Positions 1 to 7,845 of a stretch of DNA of 16,258 nt are shown here, one piece after another; position 1 is the stretch's first letter, and every line of letters starts with the position of its first letter. The DNA is from an uncultured Novosphingobium sp. (GTDB lineage Bacteria; Pseudomonadota; Alphaproteobacteria; Sphingomonadales; Sphingomonadaceae), in assembly GCA_937897535.1 (NCBI GenBank), contig CALCQB010000118.1, positions 1 through 16,258 of the forward strand, written 5' to 3'. The translations under genes and the position numbers were made by a program. The notes below the pieces were generated by a model. It was not told the origin of the DNA. It was given only the letters and a program-made list of their open reading frames with translations, and searched no databases.

Positions 1-532
1 GGGGGAAGAAGCCGGGCGCGGAGAAGTCGTTGTTGAACTTCTGGGCGATGTCGCGGGCCAGTTCCAGGTGCTGCTTCTGGTCTTCGCCCACCGGCACGTG
101 GGTAGCCTGATAGAGCAGCACGTCGGCGGCCTGCAGCACCGGGTAAGTAAACAGCGCGACCGACTGGCCTTCGCGGTTCTTGCCAGCCTTGTCCTTCCAC
201 TGGGTCATCCGGTTCAGCCAACCCATCCGGGCCGTCCCGCTGAGCAGCCATTGCAGTTCGGCATGGGCCGGAACCTGGGCCTGGTTGAACAGCACCGACT
301 TGTCCGGATCGATCCCGCAGGCGACCAGCGCCGCGGTCATCTCTAGCGTGTTTTCGCGCAACTCGGCGGGAACATGCGGCTGGCTGATCGCGTGGAGATC
401 GGCGAGGAAATAAAGCGCCTGGCCCCCGGTCGCGACCAGTTCGTCCTGCATCCGCACCCAATTACGGATCGCCCCCAGGTAGTTGCCGAGGTGGAGATTG
501 CCGGTGGGCTGGATGCCGGAAACGATACGCAT
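1..532 (-). CDS. trpS: Tryptophanyl-tRNA synthetase, N-terminal part (cut by window edge)
   Basis: This cytoplasmic class I aminoacyl-tRNA synthetase charges tRNA-Trp with tryptophan using ATP. The visible 177 residues start MRIVSGIQPTGNLHLGNYLGA. The HLGN at residues 14-17 is the class I HIGH signature, and further on FLADLHAIS, GWLNRMTQWKDK and PVGEDQKQHLELARDIA are typical TrpS segments. The KMSKS loop and the C-terminal half lie beyond the left edge, so the gene is partial only because of the window. The ATG at 532-530 gives the canonical family N-terminus. It lies 7 nt after the murJ stop codon, so trpS is probably the third gene of a secB-murJ-trpS operon and is translationally close-coupled. 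The identification is secure. Confidence 0.96.
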   Translation of the reverse strand, partial: MRIVSGIQPTGNLHLGNYLGAIRNWVRMQDELVATGGQALYFLADLHAISQPHVPAELRENTLEMTAALVACGIDPDKSVLFNQAQVPAHAELQWLLSGTARMGWLNRMTQWKDKAGKNREGQSVALFTYPVLQAADVLLYQATHVPVGEDQKQHLELARDIAQKFNNDFSAPGFFP

Positions 533-539
533 TGGGAAC

Positions 540-2147
540 TTACTCTACTTCGAGGATTTCGTCGTCGGCCTTGGTCCGGACCGGACGGCGACGGCGTAGC
601 TGGGCGAGGACCGACTTGTCCACGGCGCCGGTCGCAAAGGCCGCGACGAAAAACACCGCAATTCCGGCGCCGACCAGCAGGCTGAGCGACCAGATCCGGT
701 CGTACCACGGCCCGGAATAATGCGCCGAGAGCTGCGGGGTAAGCCACCAAAGCAGCGCGCTCATCGCCAGTGTCGCGGCAATCTGCCGCGCAACCCGGCT
801 TGCCAGTTTGAGGGTGAAGTGGAACCACCCCCGGCGGTGCAGGATCACGTAGAGCAGCACGCAGTTGAGCGTGGCCGAGGCGGCGGTCGCGCTAGCCAGC
901 CCGACGATGCCGTACTGGCGTACAACCACGACGTTGAGGAAGATGTTGAACGCCAGCGAGATCATCGCGGTCCAGACCGGGGTGCGGGTATCCTCGCGGG
1001 CAAAGAACCCGGGGTTGAGAATCTTGACGATCACATAGGCCGGCAGCCCGCAGACCAGCGCAACCACGATATTGGCCATCACCGCACCATCGGCCGGGGT
1101 GAACTTGCCGCCCACGAAGAACGCGGTGCAGAACGCCGAGGAACAGATCGCCAGCGCGGCGGCAGCGGGCAGGGTCAGCAGGGTGCCGATCTCGAACGCA
1201 TTGGCCTGGAGCCGCTGGGCTTCGGCGCCGTCGCCGGTGTGGATATGGCGCGACAGCATCGGCAGGATCGCCGTGCCCAGCGCGATCCCGACAATCCCCA
1301 GCGGCATCTGGTTGAGCCGGTCGGCATATTTGAGCAGGGTCAGCGAACCCTGTTCGAGACTGGTCGCAAAGAATGTGTCGACGAACTGGCTGATCTGGTA
1401 GATTCCGGCGCCGAACGTTGCGGGCAGGATCAGCGCGCCAAGTTTCTTCACCTCGGGCGTCAGCTTCGGCGCGGACACCTTGAGCCGGACCCCGGCCTTG
1501 CGGGTTTCCCACCACAGATAGAAGAACTGCGCCACCCCCGACAGCGCGACCGCCGTGGCGAGCGCGATCCCGACTACCGTATCGTCATGGCTGCTACCGC
1601 GCAGCCGCGCGCCGATCAGGATGGCCGAGATCAGGAAGATGTTGAGCAGAACCGGAGCAAAGGCGGCCGGGCCAAACCGCGAGCGCGCATTGAGCACACC
1701 CGCCAGCATCGCCATCAGGCTGATGAACCCCAGATAGGGAAAGGTAACCCGGCTCAGGAACACCGCCAGATCGAACTTGCCTGGAATCTGCTGAAAGTCG
1801 CTGGCCAGCAGCCAGACGATTCCGGACATGAATACCATCGCGAGCGCACTGAAAGTCAGCAGCACCCAGACGAACACCGACAGGACATCGTTGGCGAAGC
1901 GGTTGGCGTGTTCCTCGCCGCCTTCACCGTGCAACGCGCGGCTGTACATCGGCACGAAGGCAACGCTGAACGCGCCTTCGGCGAACAACCGGCGAAAGGT
2001 GTTGGGGAGCGTGAAGGCCAGCTGAAACGCATCGGCGACCAGGCCCGCGCCGACTACGCGGGCCATCATCATGTCACGGGCGAACCCGAACACCCGGCTG
2101 ATCGCGGTCAGCCCGCCGATCGTCCCGACGTTCTTGATCAGGCTCAT
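540..2147 (-). CDS. murJ: Lipid II flippase MurJ (MviN family)
   Basis: MurJ is a polytopic inner-membrane protein that flips lipid II, the peptidoglycan precursor, to the periplasmic face. The 535-residue product starts MSLIKNVGTIGGLTAISRVFGFARD. This places arginines at positions 18 and 24, the same positions as essential cavity arginines of E. coli MurJ, and LPNTFRRLFAEGAF (residues 47-60) supplies the third conserved basic site. A further basic residue lies in KYADRLNQMP (about residue 277). Many hydrophobic helices follow, consistent with the family's 14-helix MOP fold, and the length is normal. The start ATG has a good ribosome binding site (GAGGGGAA on the minus strand, about 2152-2161). 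It begins 24 nt after the secB stop and ends 7 nt before trpS, which suggests one transcript. The last residues are acidic and polar, as expected for a cytoplasmic tail. Confidence 0.96.
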   Translation of the reverse strand: MSLIKNVGTIGGLTAISRVFGFARDMMMARVVGAGLVADAFQLAFTLPNTFRRLFAEGAFSVAFVPMYSRALHGEGGEEHANRFANDVLSVFVWVLLTFSALAMVFMSGIVWLLASDFQQIPGKFDLAVFLSRVTFPYLGFISLMAMLAGVLNARSRFGPAAFAPVLLNIFLISAILIGARLRGSSHDDTVVGIALATAVALSGVAQFFYLWWETRKAGVRLKVSAPKLTPEVKKLGALILPATFGAGIYQISQFVDTFFATSLEQGSLTLLKYADRLNQMPLGIVGIALGTAILPMLSRHIHTGDGAEAQRLQANAFEIGTLLTLPAAAALAICSSAFCTAFFVGGKFTPADGAVMANIVVALVCGLPAYVIVKILNPGFFAREDTRTPVWTAMISLAFNIFLNVVVVRQYGIVGLASATAASATLNCVLLYVILHRRGWFHFTLKLASRVARQIAATLAMSALLWWLTPQLSAHYSGPWYDRIWSLSLLVGAGIAVFFVAAFATGAVDKSVLAQLRRRRPVRTKADDEILEVE

Positions 2148-2171
2148 CGGCGGGTTCCCCTCAGCCTAGGA

Positions 2172-2711
2172 TCAGGCTTCGCCGACCGGGGCTTCGTCGG
2201 TCGCGTTCTCGGCCTGGGCCGCGGCGATCTGCTGCATGTAGATGCCGTTGAAATCGACCGGCTCGAGCAGCAACGGCGGGAAGCCGGCATCGCGCACGGC
2301 GTTGGCGATCACGTTGCGGGCGAAGGGGAACAGGATCCGCGGCGCTTCGGCATAAGTGAAGGCGTGCTTGTGCTGGTCTTCCATGTTGCGCATCCCGATC
2401 AGCCCGCAATAGGACAGGTCGACGATGAAGGCGGTGCCGGCCTGGCACTTCGAATTGATCGAGATCTTCAGTTCGACCTCGCTCACTTCGCCGCCGGTGC
2501 CGTCCATCTCGCGCGCGCCGATGTTGAACTGCACGTCGATCTGCGGCGGATCCTGCCACTGGAACGCGTCGGGCGCGTTGGGCGCTTCGACCGACAGATC
2601 CTTGACATATTGCTGGATGATCCCGGCGGTCGGCAGGGTATCGGCCCCGTTCGGCTGCGGCGCGCTGCCCAGGTCGATTTCGGTGATGATGTTGTTGCCT
2701 TCGTCGGCCAT
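2172..2711 (-). CDS. secB: Protein-export chaperone SecB
   Basis: SecB is a cytoplasmic homotetrameric chaperone that keeps preproteins unfolded and hands them to SecA. The 179-residue product contains the family landmarks YVKDLSVEAPNAP (about residues 35-47), the central strand region VELKISINSKCQAGTAFIVDLSYCGL and ILFPFARNVIANAVRDAGFPPLLLEPVDF near the C-terminus. It is somewhat longer than E. coli SecB because of an acidic and polar N-terminal extension and a C-terminal tail (AQAENATDEAPVGEA), which is usual in alphaproteobacteria. The ATG is preceded by only a weak purine stretch (GAAAG). It is the first gene of the apparent secB-murJ-trpS operon and is divergent from the tim44-like gene. 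This neighbourhood is common in alphaproteobacteria. Confidence 0.95.
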   Translation of the reverse strand: MADEGNNIITEIDLGSAPQPNGADTLPTAGIIQQYVKDLSVEAPNAPDAFQWQDPPQIDVQFNIGAREMDGTGGEVSEVELKISINSKCQAGTAFIVDLSYCGLIGMRNMEDQHKHAFTYAEAPRILFPFARNVIANAVRDAGFPPLLLEPVDFNGIYMQQIAAAQAENATDEAPVGEA

Positions 2712-2750
2712 GGTCGTCGCTTTCAGGTCTGGTGAAACGGAGTTGGCGCG

Positions 2751-2779
2751 CGCCTAGCAGGCGGCGCGCGCGCGGGCAA
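2751..2779 (-). promoter_or_regulatory. Candidate secB promoter with a GC-rich palindrome in its spacer
   Basis: Read on the minus strand, TTGCCC (2779-2774) is followed after 17 nt by TAGGCG (2756-2751). The predicted start is near 2744, giving a leader of about 33 nt before the secB ATG. GCGCGCGCC at 2746-2754 and GGCGCGCGC at 2763-2771 form a 9-bp inverted repeat around this site. The -10 element is poor by E. coli standards but resembles the CTAGG or CTAAG boxes often seen upstream of sphingomonad genes (from memory). The call is tentative. Confidence 0.33.
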
Positions 2780-2926
2780 CGGTTATGGCCAAAGTGGCGC
2801 AGGCGCACCGCTTGCCCGCAAAAATTGCACGAATGGAGCCATCCACGCGTTGTTCATTTGTCATTGATACCTATTTGGAGCAAGAACCGCTGGTGCATCG
2901 CCGTGCTGGCGGCCGGGACTGAGACC

Positions 2927-3595
2927 TTGGACAAGACCGTAGAGATCGTCATTATCGCCATGGTTGCGGCCTTTCTGGGCCTGCGGCTCTATTCGGTGCT
3001 GGGCCGCCGGGCCGAGCATGAAGAACAGCCGCTTCCGCCCCGGTTCGAACCGAAAGAACCGCGCAATGAAGCGCCGCGCGTTCCGCAGGGTGAGCAGACC
3101 GGTGCCGGGGTACCGGCGCGGGTGCTGGTCCCCGGGGTAACTCCGGCGATCGAGCGCGGAATCCGCGAGATTGCCGCTGCCGACCGGCATTTTGACATGC
3201 TGGCCTTCCTCGAAGGGGCCAAGGGTGCCTACAAGATGGTGCTCGAAGCGTTCTGGCGCGGGGACCGCGAAGCGCTCGCCCGGCTGTGCGACGGCGATGT
3301 GTTCGCAGGGTTTGCCGCCGCGCTCGACGCGCGCGAAGCAGCCGGCGAAGTGCTCGACTACAAGCTGGTGCGGATCGAGGACGCGGTGATCGTCGCGGCC
3401 GACTACCGCGCGCCGCTGGCCCGGATTTCGGTGCGGTTCAGTGCCGATATCGCTGCGGTAACCCGCAGCCGCGAAGGCGTGGTGATCGGCGGTTCGCTCA
3501 ACGATGCGGTCGACATCTGCGATCTGTGGACCTTCAGCCGCAACGTCCAGTCGGGCTCGCCCGACTGGCTGGTCGACGAAACCGACGAAGGCTGA
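2927..3595 (+). CDS. Tim44-like domain membrane-anchored protein (TTG start)
   Basis: The 222-residue product is a bacterial relative of the mitochondrial import motor subunit Tim44. Residues 4-26 (TVEIVIIAMVAAFLGLRLY) form one membrane segment. It is followed by the short basic patch VLGRRAEH and a proline- and charge-rich linker to about residue 72. The Tim44/MRPL45-like domain spans about 80-218 (FLEGAKGAYKMVLEAFWRGDREALARLC, then LWTFSRNV near the end). The function in bacteria is not settled; a role in membrane-protein biogenesis or envelope homeostasis is inferred from homology. The frame is open upstream to 2732. I chose TTG at 2927 because it puts the conserved transmembrane helix directly at the N-terminus, with GGGACTGAG just upstream. 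GTG at 2903 and ATG at 2960 are alternatives; the ATG would cut into the helix. It heads an operon with mltA and smr. Confidence 0.88.
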   Translation: MDKTVEIVIIAMVAAFLGLRLYSVLGRRAEHEEQPLPPRFEPKEPRNEAPRVPQGEQTGAGVPARVLVPGVTPAIERGIREIAAADRHFDMLAFLEGAKGAYKMVLEAFWRGDREALARLCDGDVFAGFAAALDAREAAGEVLDYKLVRIEDAVIVAADYRAPLARISVRFSADIAAVTRSREGVVIGGSLNDAVDICDLWTFSRNVQSGSPDWLVDETDEG

Positions 3596-3602
3596 CGCGC
3601 GC

Positions 3603-4811
3603 ATGATGGGCGGCCCGCAGCGCTGGTTGGCGGTCGCGGCGCTGACCCTTGCCCTGCTCGGCTGCGGCCGGATCATCCCCCAGGGCCAAATCACGCCGCC
3701 GGTTACAACGCCTACTCCTCCCGTGGCTGGTCCGGCGACGGCCTTTGCGGCCGGTTTCGCACCGGGTCCGGCGGTCGGGACGCTCAAGCTGGGCGGAGAT
3801 GACGCGCGCGGCGCGCTGCGCTCGTTCCGGGCCAGCTGTCCGCGGCTGACTGTCCGCAGCGATGCCTCGGGCCTGACGCAAGGTGAGGACTGGAAGCCGG
3901 CTTGCGCCGCGGCAGCGACCTGGCCCGAGAGCGAGGCCCCGAAGTTCTTCGCCACCTGGTTCGAAACCGCTCGGATCGCGGACGGCAAGGCGTTCGTGAC
4001 GGGCTATTACGAGCCCGAGATCGCCGGGGTGCGCAACCGCCGCCCCGGCTTCGATGTGCCGGTCTATGCCCTGCCGCCCGATCTGGTCCGGGCGAAGCCT
4101 GGCGATGCCCCGGCCAATCCCAATGGCACGATGCCGCTCGGCCGCTATGACGCCGAGGGCAAGTTCGTGCCCTATTTCGACCGCGCCGCGATCGACGACG
4201 GGGTGTTGATGGGCAAGGGGCTGGAGATCGGCTGGGCGGCCGATCCGGTCGAGCTGTTCTTCCTGCAGGTCCAGGGCTCGGGCCGTCTGGTGGCGCCCGA
4301 TGGCACGGTGATGCGGATCGGCTATGCCGGGCAGAACGGCCTTCCATATACCGGGATCGGCGGGGTGATGCGGACCCGTGGCCTGCTGGGCACCGGGCCG
4401 GGGCAATACTCCGGCTCGATGCAGGGGATCATGCAGTACATCCGCGACAATCCCGAGGCCGGGAAGGCGCTGATGCGCGAGAACAAGAGCTATGTGTTCT
4501 TCCGCGAGATCGGCAGCGATGGCCCGATCGGCTCGCTGGGCGTGCCAGTGCGGGCGCGCGATAGTGTCGCGGCGGACCCGGCCTTCGTGCCGCTCGGAGC
4601 GCCGGTCTGGCTCTCGCTCGACCGGGCCGAGGCCAGCGGGCTGTGGATCGCGCAGGACACCGGCGGAGCGATCAAGGGCAGCAACCGGTTCGACACCTTC
4701 TGGGGTGCGGGCAGCGACGCCCGGACCACCGCCGGCGGCATGACCGGACGCGGCGAAGCGCTGCTGCTGCTGCCCAAGGGAACGCTGGCCAAGCTGCAGC
4801 CAGCGCCGTGA
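3603..4811 (+). CDS. mltA: Membrane-bound lytic murein transglycosylase A (lipoprotein)
   Basis: MltA cleaves the MurNAc-GlcNAc bond of peptidoglycan with formation of 1,6-anhydro-MurNAc, working from the outer membrane. The 402-residue product begins with a lipoprotein signal ending L18-L19-G20-C21, so lipidation at Cys21 is expected. The MltA domain includes FVTGYYEPEIAGVRNRRPGF (131-150) and DPVELFFLQVQGSGRL (214-229). The C-terminal 3D domain carries IAQDTGGAIKGSNRFDTFWG (349-368). Asp352 and Asp364 align by eye with Asp297 and the catalytic Asp308 of the E. coli enzyme. The ATG at 3603 is chosen because it gives a complete lipoprotein signal; the frame is open further upstream inside the tim44-like gene. 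It starts 7 nt after that stop, with GAAGG at 3587-3591 as a possible ribosome binding site. Its stop overlaps the next start by 1 nt. Confidence 0.95.
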   Translation: MMGGPQRWLAVAALTLALLGCGRIIPQGQITPPVTTPTPPVAGPATAFAAGFAPGPAVGTLKLGGDDARGALRSFRASCPRLTVRSDASGLTQGEDWKPACAAAATWPESEAPKFFATWFETARIADGKAFVTGYYEPEIAGVRNRRPGFDVPVYALPPDLVRAKPGDAPANPNGTMPLGRYDAEGKFVPYFDRAAIDDGVLMGKGLEIGWAADPVELFFLQVQGSGRLVAPDGTVMRIGYAGQNGLPYTGIGGVMRTRGLLGTGPGQYSGSMQGIMQYIRDNPEAGKALMRENKSYVFFREIGSDGPIGSLGVPVRARDSVAADPAFVPLGAPVWLSLDRAEASGLWIAQDTGGAIKGSNRFDTFWGAGSDARTTAGGMTGRGEALLLLPKGTLAKLQPAP

Positions 4812-5395
4812 TGCGGCCCCCGCGTGGCCTGTCGCGCGAAGAAGCCGAGCTGTGGAGCCGGGTCGCGCAAACGGTAACGCCAATCCGGCACCAGCAGCCC
4901 GTTGTCGCGCCATCCGCCGCACCGGAAGCGGCCGTTGCCAAGCCTCCGCCCGCGCCATTCCGCAAACAGGACAAAGCGAAGATCGCCGTTCGGCAGCCTG
5001 CCGGTGCGCGGCAGATGGAACCTCGACCACCGATCCGCCCGCTCGATTCCCACGGGCTCGACGGATCGTGGGAGCGCAAGCTGGCGCGGGCCGAGCTCCG
5101 GCCCGATTTTACCCTCGACCTGCACGGTCACGGGCTCGATGCCGCCCACGCCCGGCTCGACCAGGGGCTGGCGCAGGCGGTGGCGATGGGGGCGCGGCTG
5201 GTTCTGGTGATCGCCGGCAAGCCGCGTCCGGCCGAAGCCGCTGACCGGGGCAGTGCGCGCGGCGCGATCCGGGCCAAGCTGCTCGACTGGCTGGCGCATG
5301 GCAGCCACGCCAGCCGGATCGCCGCCGTGCGCGGTGCCCACCGCAAGCACGGCGGGGCGGGTGCGGTCTATGTGGTGCTGCGCCGCCCCAAATAG
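4811..5395 (+). CDS. Smr/MutS2 C-terminal domain protein
   Basis: The 194-residue protein has a single Smr domain at the C-terminus, a nucleic-acid-binding and often nicking domain first known from MutS2. Motifs visible are FTLDLHGHGLDAAHARL (100-116, the DLHG core), the strand RLVLVIAGKP (129-138) and HGGAGAVYVVLRR (180-192), the HGxGG-like terminal motif. Residues 1-95 are rich in proline, alanine and charge and look disordered (for example KPPPAPFRKQDKAK). The start ATG shares its A with the mltA stop in a TGATG overlap, so translation is probably coupled. Stand-alone Smr proteins next to mltA and the tim44-like gene are common in alphaproteobacteria; the target of this branch is not established. 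It is convergent with the TonB receptor, and a terminator starts 5 nt after its stop codon. Confidence 0.9.
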   Translation: MRPPRGLSREEAELWSRVAQTVTPIRHQQPVVAPSAAPEAAVAKPPPAPFRKQDKAKIAVRQPAGARQMEPRPPIRPLDSHGLDGSWERKLARAELRPDFTLDLHGHGLDAAHARLDQGLAQAVAMGARLVLVIAGKPRPAEAADRGSARGAIRAKLLDWLAHGSHASRIAAVRGAHRKHGGAGAVYVVLRRPK

Positions 5396-5428
5396 AAAAC
5401 CGCCCCCACGCACGTGGCGCAGGGGCGG
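5396..5428 (-). terminator. Intrinsic terminator of the TonB receptor gene
   Basis: CCGCCCC (5400-5406) pairs with GGGGCGG (5422-5428). A further 3 bp (CGC 5409-5411 with GCG 5417-5419) pair inside a small internal loop. On the minus strand the hairpin is followed by four T (complement of 5396-5399), the form expected of a terminator for the receptor gene ending at 5447. No T tract follows on the plus strand, so it is less convincing for smr, whose stop codon (5393-5395) nearly touches it. Confidence 0.7.
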
Positions 5429-5446
5429 CGTCCTGGGAGAGCTCGA

Positions 5447-7753
5447 TCAGAAATTCAGCGTGGCAGTGACGTAGACCTGACGCGGGTTGGCATAGAACGC
5501 CGAAAGCACGCCTTCGCGGCCCAGCGCCGAAACCAACGGGGTATTCAGGGCACCGGTGGTCGGGTTGACGGCCATGTAGGTATAACCCGAGGTCTTGATG
5601 TGCTCGTCGGTCAGGTTCTTGCCAAAGACGCCAAGCGACCAGCGGCCACCTTCGGCGCGGTAGACGATGCTGGCGTCGTACAGCTGGTAGGCTGGCTGAT
5701 CGATGTAGGGATTGGCGATCTCGAACTGGTAGGTCTTGCTCTTGAATGACATTCCCCCGCCAAAGTTCAGCGTGCCGCCGGCGAGCGGCATCGCATAGTC
5801 GAGGTTGGCGCTGCCCGACCACGCCGGGGTGTTCTGGACGTGGCGATACTGCGAAACCTCGGTCGGGGTGCTGGCGATGTTGGTGACGTACTGGGTGTAC
5901 TTGGCATCGATGTAGCCGAGCGAACCCGACAGCGTCAGCTTGCCCGCGTCGCTATCGAACAGCTTGGCCCGGCCTTCGAATTCGAAGCCCTGCATCCGCG
6001 CCTTGCCGGCGTTCGAGACGATCCCGCAGAAGGTGTTGATGCCGCCCGCGAAGCAGGCCACCGACCCGGGGATCTGGACGTCGGTATAGTCCATGTAGAA
6101 CCCGGCCGCAGCGACATAGAGTCGGCGATCGAGCAGGTTGGCCTTGGCGCCGATCTCGTAGCTGTCGACCTTTTCGGGCTTGAAGCTCAGGAAGTCGGCC
6201 TGGGACACGCCCGGAGGCGCGTTGACCCCGACCCCGCGCGGATCGTACCCGCCGCCCTTGAAGCCCTGCGAATAGGACGCATAGACCGAGCTGTCATCGC
6301 TCGGCTTGAAGGTCAGCGTGGCCTTGGGGGTGAACTTGGAGAACGACTTGTGGCCGCGGAAGTCGGTCGAAGGACCGCCGAAGGGCGTGCCGAGGCCGCC
6401 GAACACGGTCGAGCCGCCGCCGAGGTAGTTCTGGCGCAGGATGTAGCCATCGCGCCGGTCCCAGGTATAGCGCCCGCCCAGCGACAGGCTCAGCCGGTCG
6501 GTGAAATCATAGCTGAAGTCGGCAAAACCGGCCACCGTCTGGGTGCCGATGTCGGCATTGGTGAAGGCCGCCAGCAGGAACGGCGCGGGATAGGTGGTGT
6601 GAAGCCGGACCTCGAACTGGGTCAGTGCCGAGGCATCAAGGAAGTAGAACCCGACCAGCCCGTTGAACTTGCCAGCGCTGACCAGCGCCTGGACTTCCTG
6701 GCTGAACTGACGATTGTTGTAGAAGCCCGGAACGTCGACATCGACCGCCGGCAGCGCGTCGAAATCGATCGGCGTGGCCGAATCGTCCTTGCGGTACGAG
6801 GTGATCGACCGGAAGGTCAGCCAGTCGTTCGGCTGGGCTTCCATGAACAGCGACACGCCCCACGATTTTACGTCCTGCTTGGGGAAGTTGGCCCCGCCCT
6901 GGGTGTCATAGACGTCGGCCAGCACCGGGGTGCCCGACAGCATCCCCGGCACGAAGCGGTGGCCGCCGCGCGGATCTGAAGTGTCGTGAGTGTAGTCGCC
7001 GCTCAGCCGGGCGAAAAAGCTGCCGGCGTGAACCTCGATCGTGCCGCGACCAGCCAGGACGTCCTTGTCGTAGTTGTCGAGCCCGGTGGTCAGGTTCTTG
7101 CCGAACCCGTCGCGGGTCAGCCGCGCGACCGAACCGCCGATCCGGAAGGTGCCGTTCGAATCGATCGGGGTGCTGACGGTCAGCACGCCGTCCAGCTGGT
7201 TGTAGCTGCCGTAGGTGGCGCGTGCCGCAACGTGGAGCTTGTCGTCTAGCCGCCGCGAGACATACTTGACCGCGCCGCCGATGGTGTTGCGGCCATAAAG
7301 CGTGCCCTGCGGTCCGCGCAGCACTTCGATCCGTTCGACGTCATAGATATCGAGCACCGCGGCCTGCGGGCGGTTGAGGTAGACGTCGTCGAGGTAGATG
7401 CCGACGCCCTGCTCGAAGCCCGAGACCGGATCCTGCTGGCCGACGCCGCGGATGAAGGCCGAGAGGGTCGAGTTGGTTGCACGCGAGCTTTCCAGCGTCA
7501 CGTTGGGAACGGTTTCGGCCAGCGCAGTTATGTCGAGCGCGCCCTTGGCGGCGAGCTGGTCACCCGAAATTGCGGTGATCGCGATCGGCACGTCGATCAG
7601 GTTTTCCTCACGGCGGCGGGCGGTGACGATGATTTCGCCCGAATCGGTCTCGGCCGAAGCGTCGGCGTCCTGGGCGTGGGCCGGAACGGCGGTCAGGCCG
7701 ACAAAAGCGCTGGCAATCAGCGAGGCGCGGCACAGCAAGGCAGTCTTACGCAT
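5447..7753 (-). CDS. TonB-dependent outer-membrane receptor
   Basis: This 768-residue outer-membrane beta-barrel should import a bulky or scarce ligand using TonB-ExbBD energy. It has a Sec signal peptide (about residues 1-28, ending PAHAQ), a short acidic stretch, then the plug starting EIIVTARRREENLIDVPIAI. The plug continues with GIYLDDVYLNRPQAAVLDI and the signature VERIEVLRGPQGTLYGRNT. The remaining 600 or so residues are barrel strands, including YASYSQGFKGGGYDPRG and ANLLDRRLYVAAAGFYMDYTD. The chain ends in a terminal phenylalanine (YVTATLNF), the usual insertion signal. The general subfamily is that of the large sphingomonad receptor expansion, whose ligands are mostly unknown. The substrate cannot be named: no catabolic gene or siderophore gene lies beside it. 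The ribosome binding site GGGAGGG lies 7 nt before the ATG. The divergent TetR gene and a shared operator suggest ligand-induced control. Confidence 0.94.
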   Translation of the reverse strand: MRKTALLCRASLIASAFVGLTAVPAHAQDADASAETDSGEIIVTARRREENLIDVPIAITAISGDQLAAKGALDITALAETVPNVTLESSRATNSTLSAFIRGVGQQDPVSGFEQGVGIYLDDVYLNRPQAAVLDIYDVERIEVLRGPQGTLYGRNTIGGAVKYVSRRLDDKLHVAARATYGSYNQLDGVLTVSTPIDSNGTFRIGGSVARLTRDGFGKNLTTGLDNYDKDVLAGRGTIEVHAGSFFARLSGDYTHDTSDPRGGHRFVPGMLSGTPVLADVYDTQGGANFPKQDVKSWGVSLFMEAQPNDWLTFRSITSYRKDDSATPIDFDALPAVDVDVPGFYNNRQFSQEVQALVSAGKFNGLVGFYFLDASALTQFEVRLHTTYPAPFLLAAFTNADIGTQTVAGFADFSYDFTDRLSLSLGGRYTWDRRDGYILRQNYLGGGSTVFGGLGTPFGGPSTDFRGHKSFSKFTPKATLTFKPSDDSSVYASYSQGFKGGGYDPRGVGVNAPPGVSQADFLSFKPEKVDSYEIGAKANLLDRRLYVAAAGFYMDYTDVQIPGSVACFAGGINTFCGIVSNAGKARMQGFEFEGRAKLFDSDAGKLTLSGSLGYIDAKYTQYVTNIASTPTEVSQYRHVQNTPAWSGSANLDYAMPLAGGTLNFGGGMSFKSKTYQFEIANPYIDQPAYQLYDASIVYRAEGGRWSLGVFGKNLTDEHIKTSGYTYMAVNPTTGALNTPLVSALGREGVLSAFYANPRQVYVTATLNF

Positions 7754-7813
7754 GGGTTATTCCCTCCCAAAGAAACTCTCGCCCGCGCGGCTCGGCGCCG
7801 GGCTTGTCGCGGC

Positions 7814-7841
7814 CTTATATAAAAGTTGAACCAACTTTCAA
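7814..7841 (-). promoter_or_regulatory. Predicted sigma-70 promoter of the TonB receptor gene
   Basis: On the minus strand TTGAAA (7841-7836) and TATAAG (7819-7814) are separated by 16 nt. Each hexamer matches the sigma-70 consensus at five of six positions. It is one of the few AT-rich spots in the window. It lies about 61 nt before the receptor ATG. The whole spacer is occupied by the inverted-repeat operator described separately. Confidence 0.6.
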
Positions 7842-7845
7842 CTTT
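7822..7845. promoter_or_regulatory. Compound inverted-repeat operator between receptor and tetR
   Basis: AAAGTTGAA (7822-7830) and its exact complement TTCAACTTT (7837-7845) form a 9-bp inverted repeat with a 6-nt spacer. A second, nested inverted repeat AGTTG-AAC-CAACT (7824-7836) shares the left arm. There are thus three copies of the AGTTG/CAACT half-site within 24 bp. The site covers the -35 and spacer of the receptor promoter and the -35 to -10 interval of the tetR promoter. It is the obvious candidate site for the adjacent TetR protein; binding itself is inferred. Confidence 0.65.

Noticed and set aside
720..2735. A 671-codon open frame on the plus strand opposite murJ and secB
   Set aside because: It is antisense to two secure genes. 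The translation is rich in Arg, Gln, Asp and Gly, as expected of a GC-rich shadow frame, and resembles no family.
2850..2877. TTGTTC-16-TATTTG as a promoter for the tim44-like operon
   Set aside because: The -10 match is only about three of six and other registers are equally poor; no promoter could be assigned with confidence.
3534..5030. A 498-codon minus-strand frame opposite mltA and smr
   Set aside because: It is a shadow of two recognised genes, with biased Arg/Ala/Gly composition and no domain.
5840..6979. A 379-codon plus-strand frame inside the TonB receptor gene
   Set aside because: The opposite strand encodes a complete, well-conserved receptor; this frame is a codon-bias artefact.
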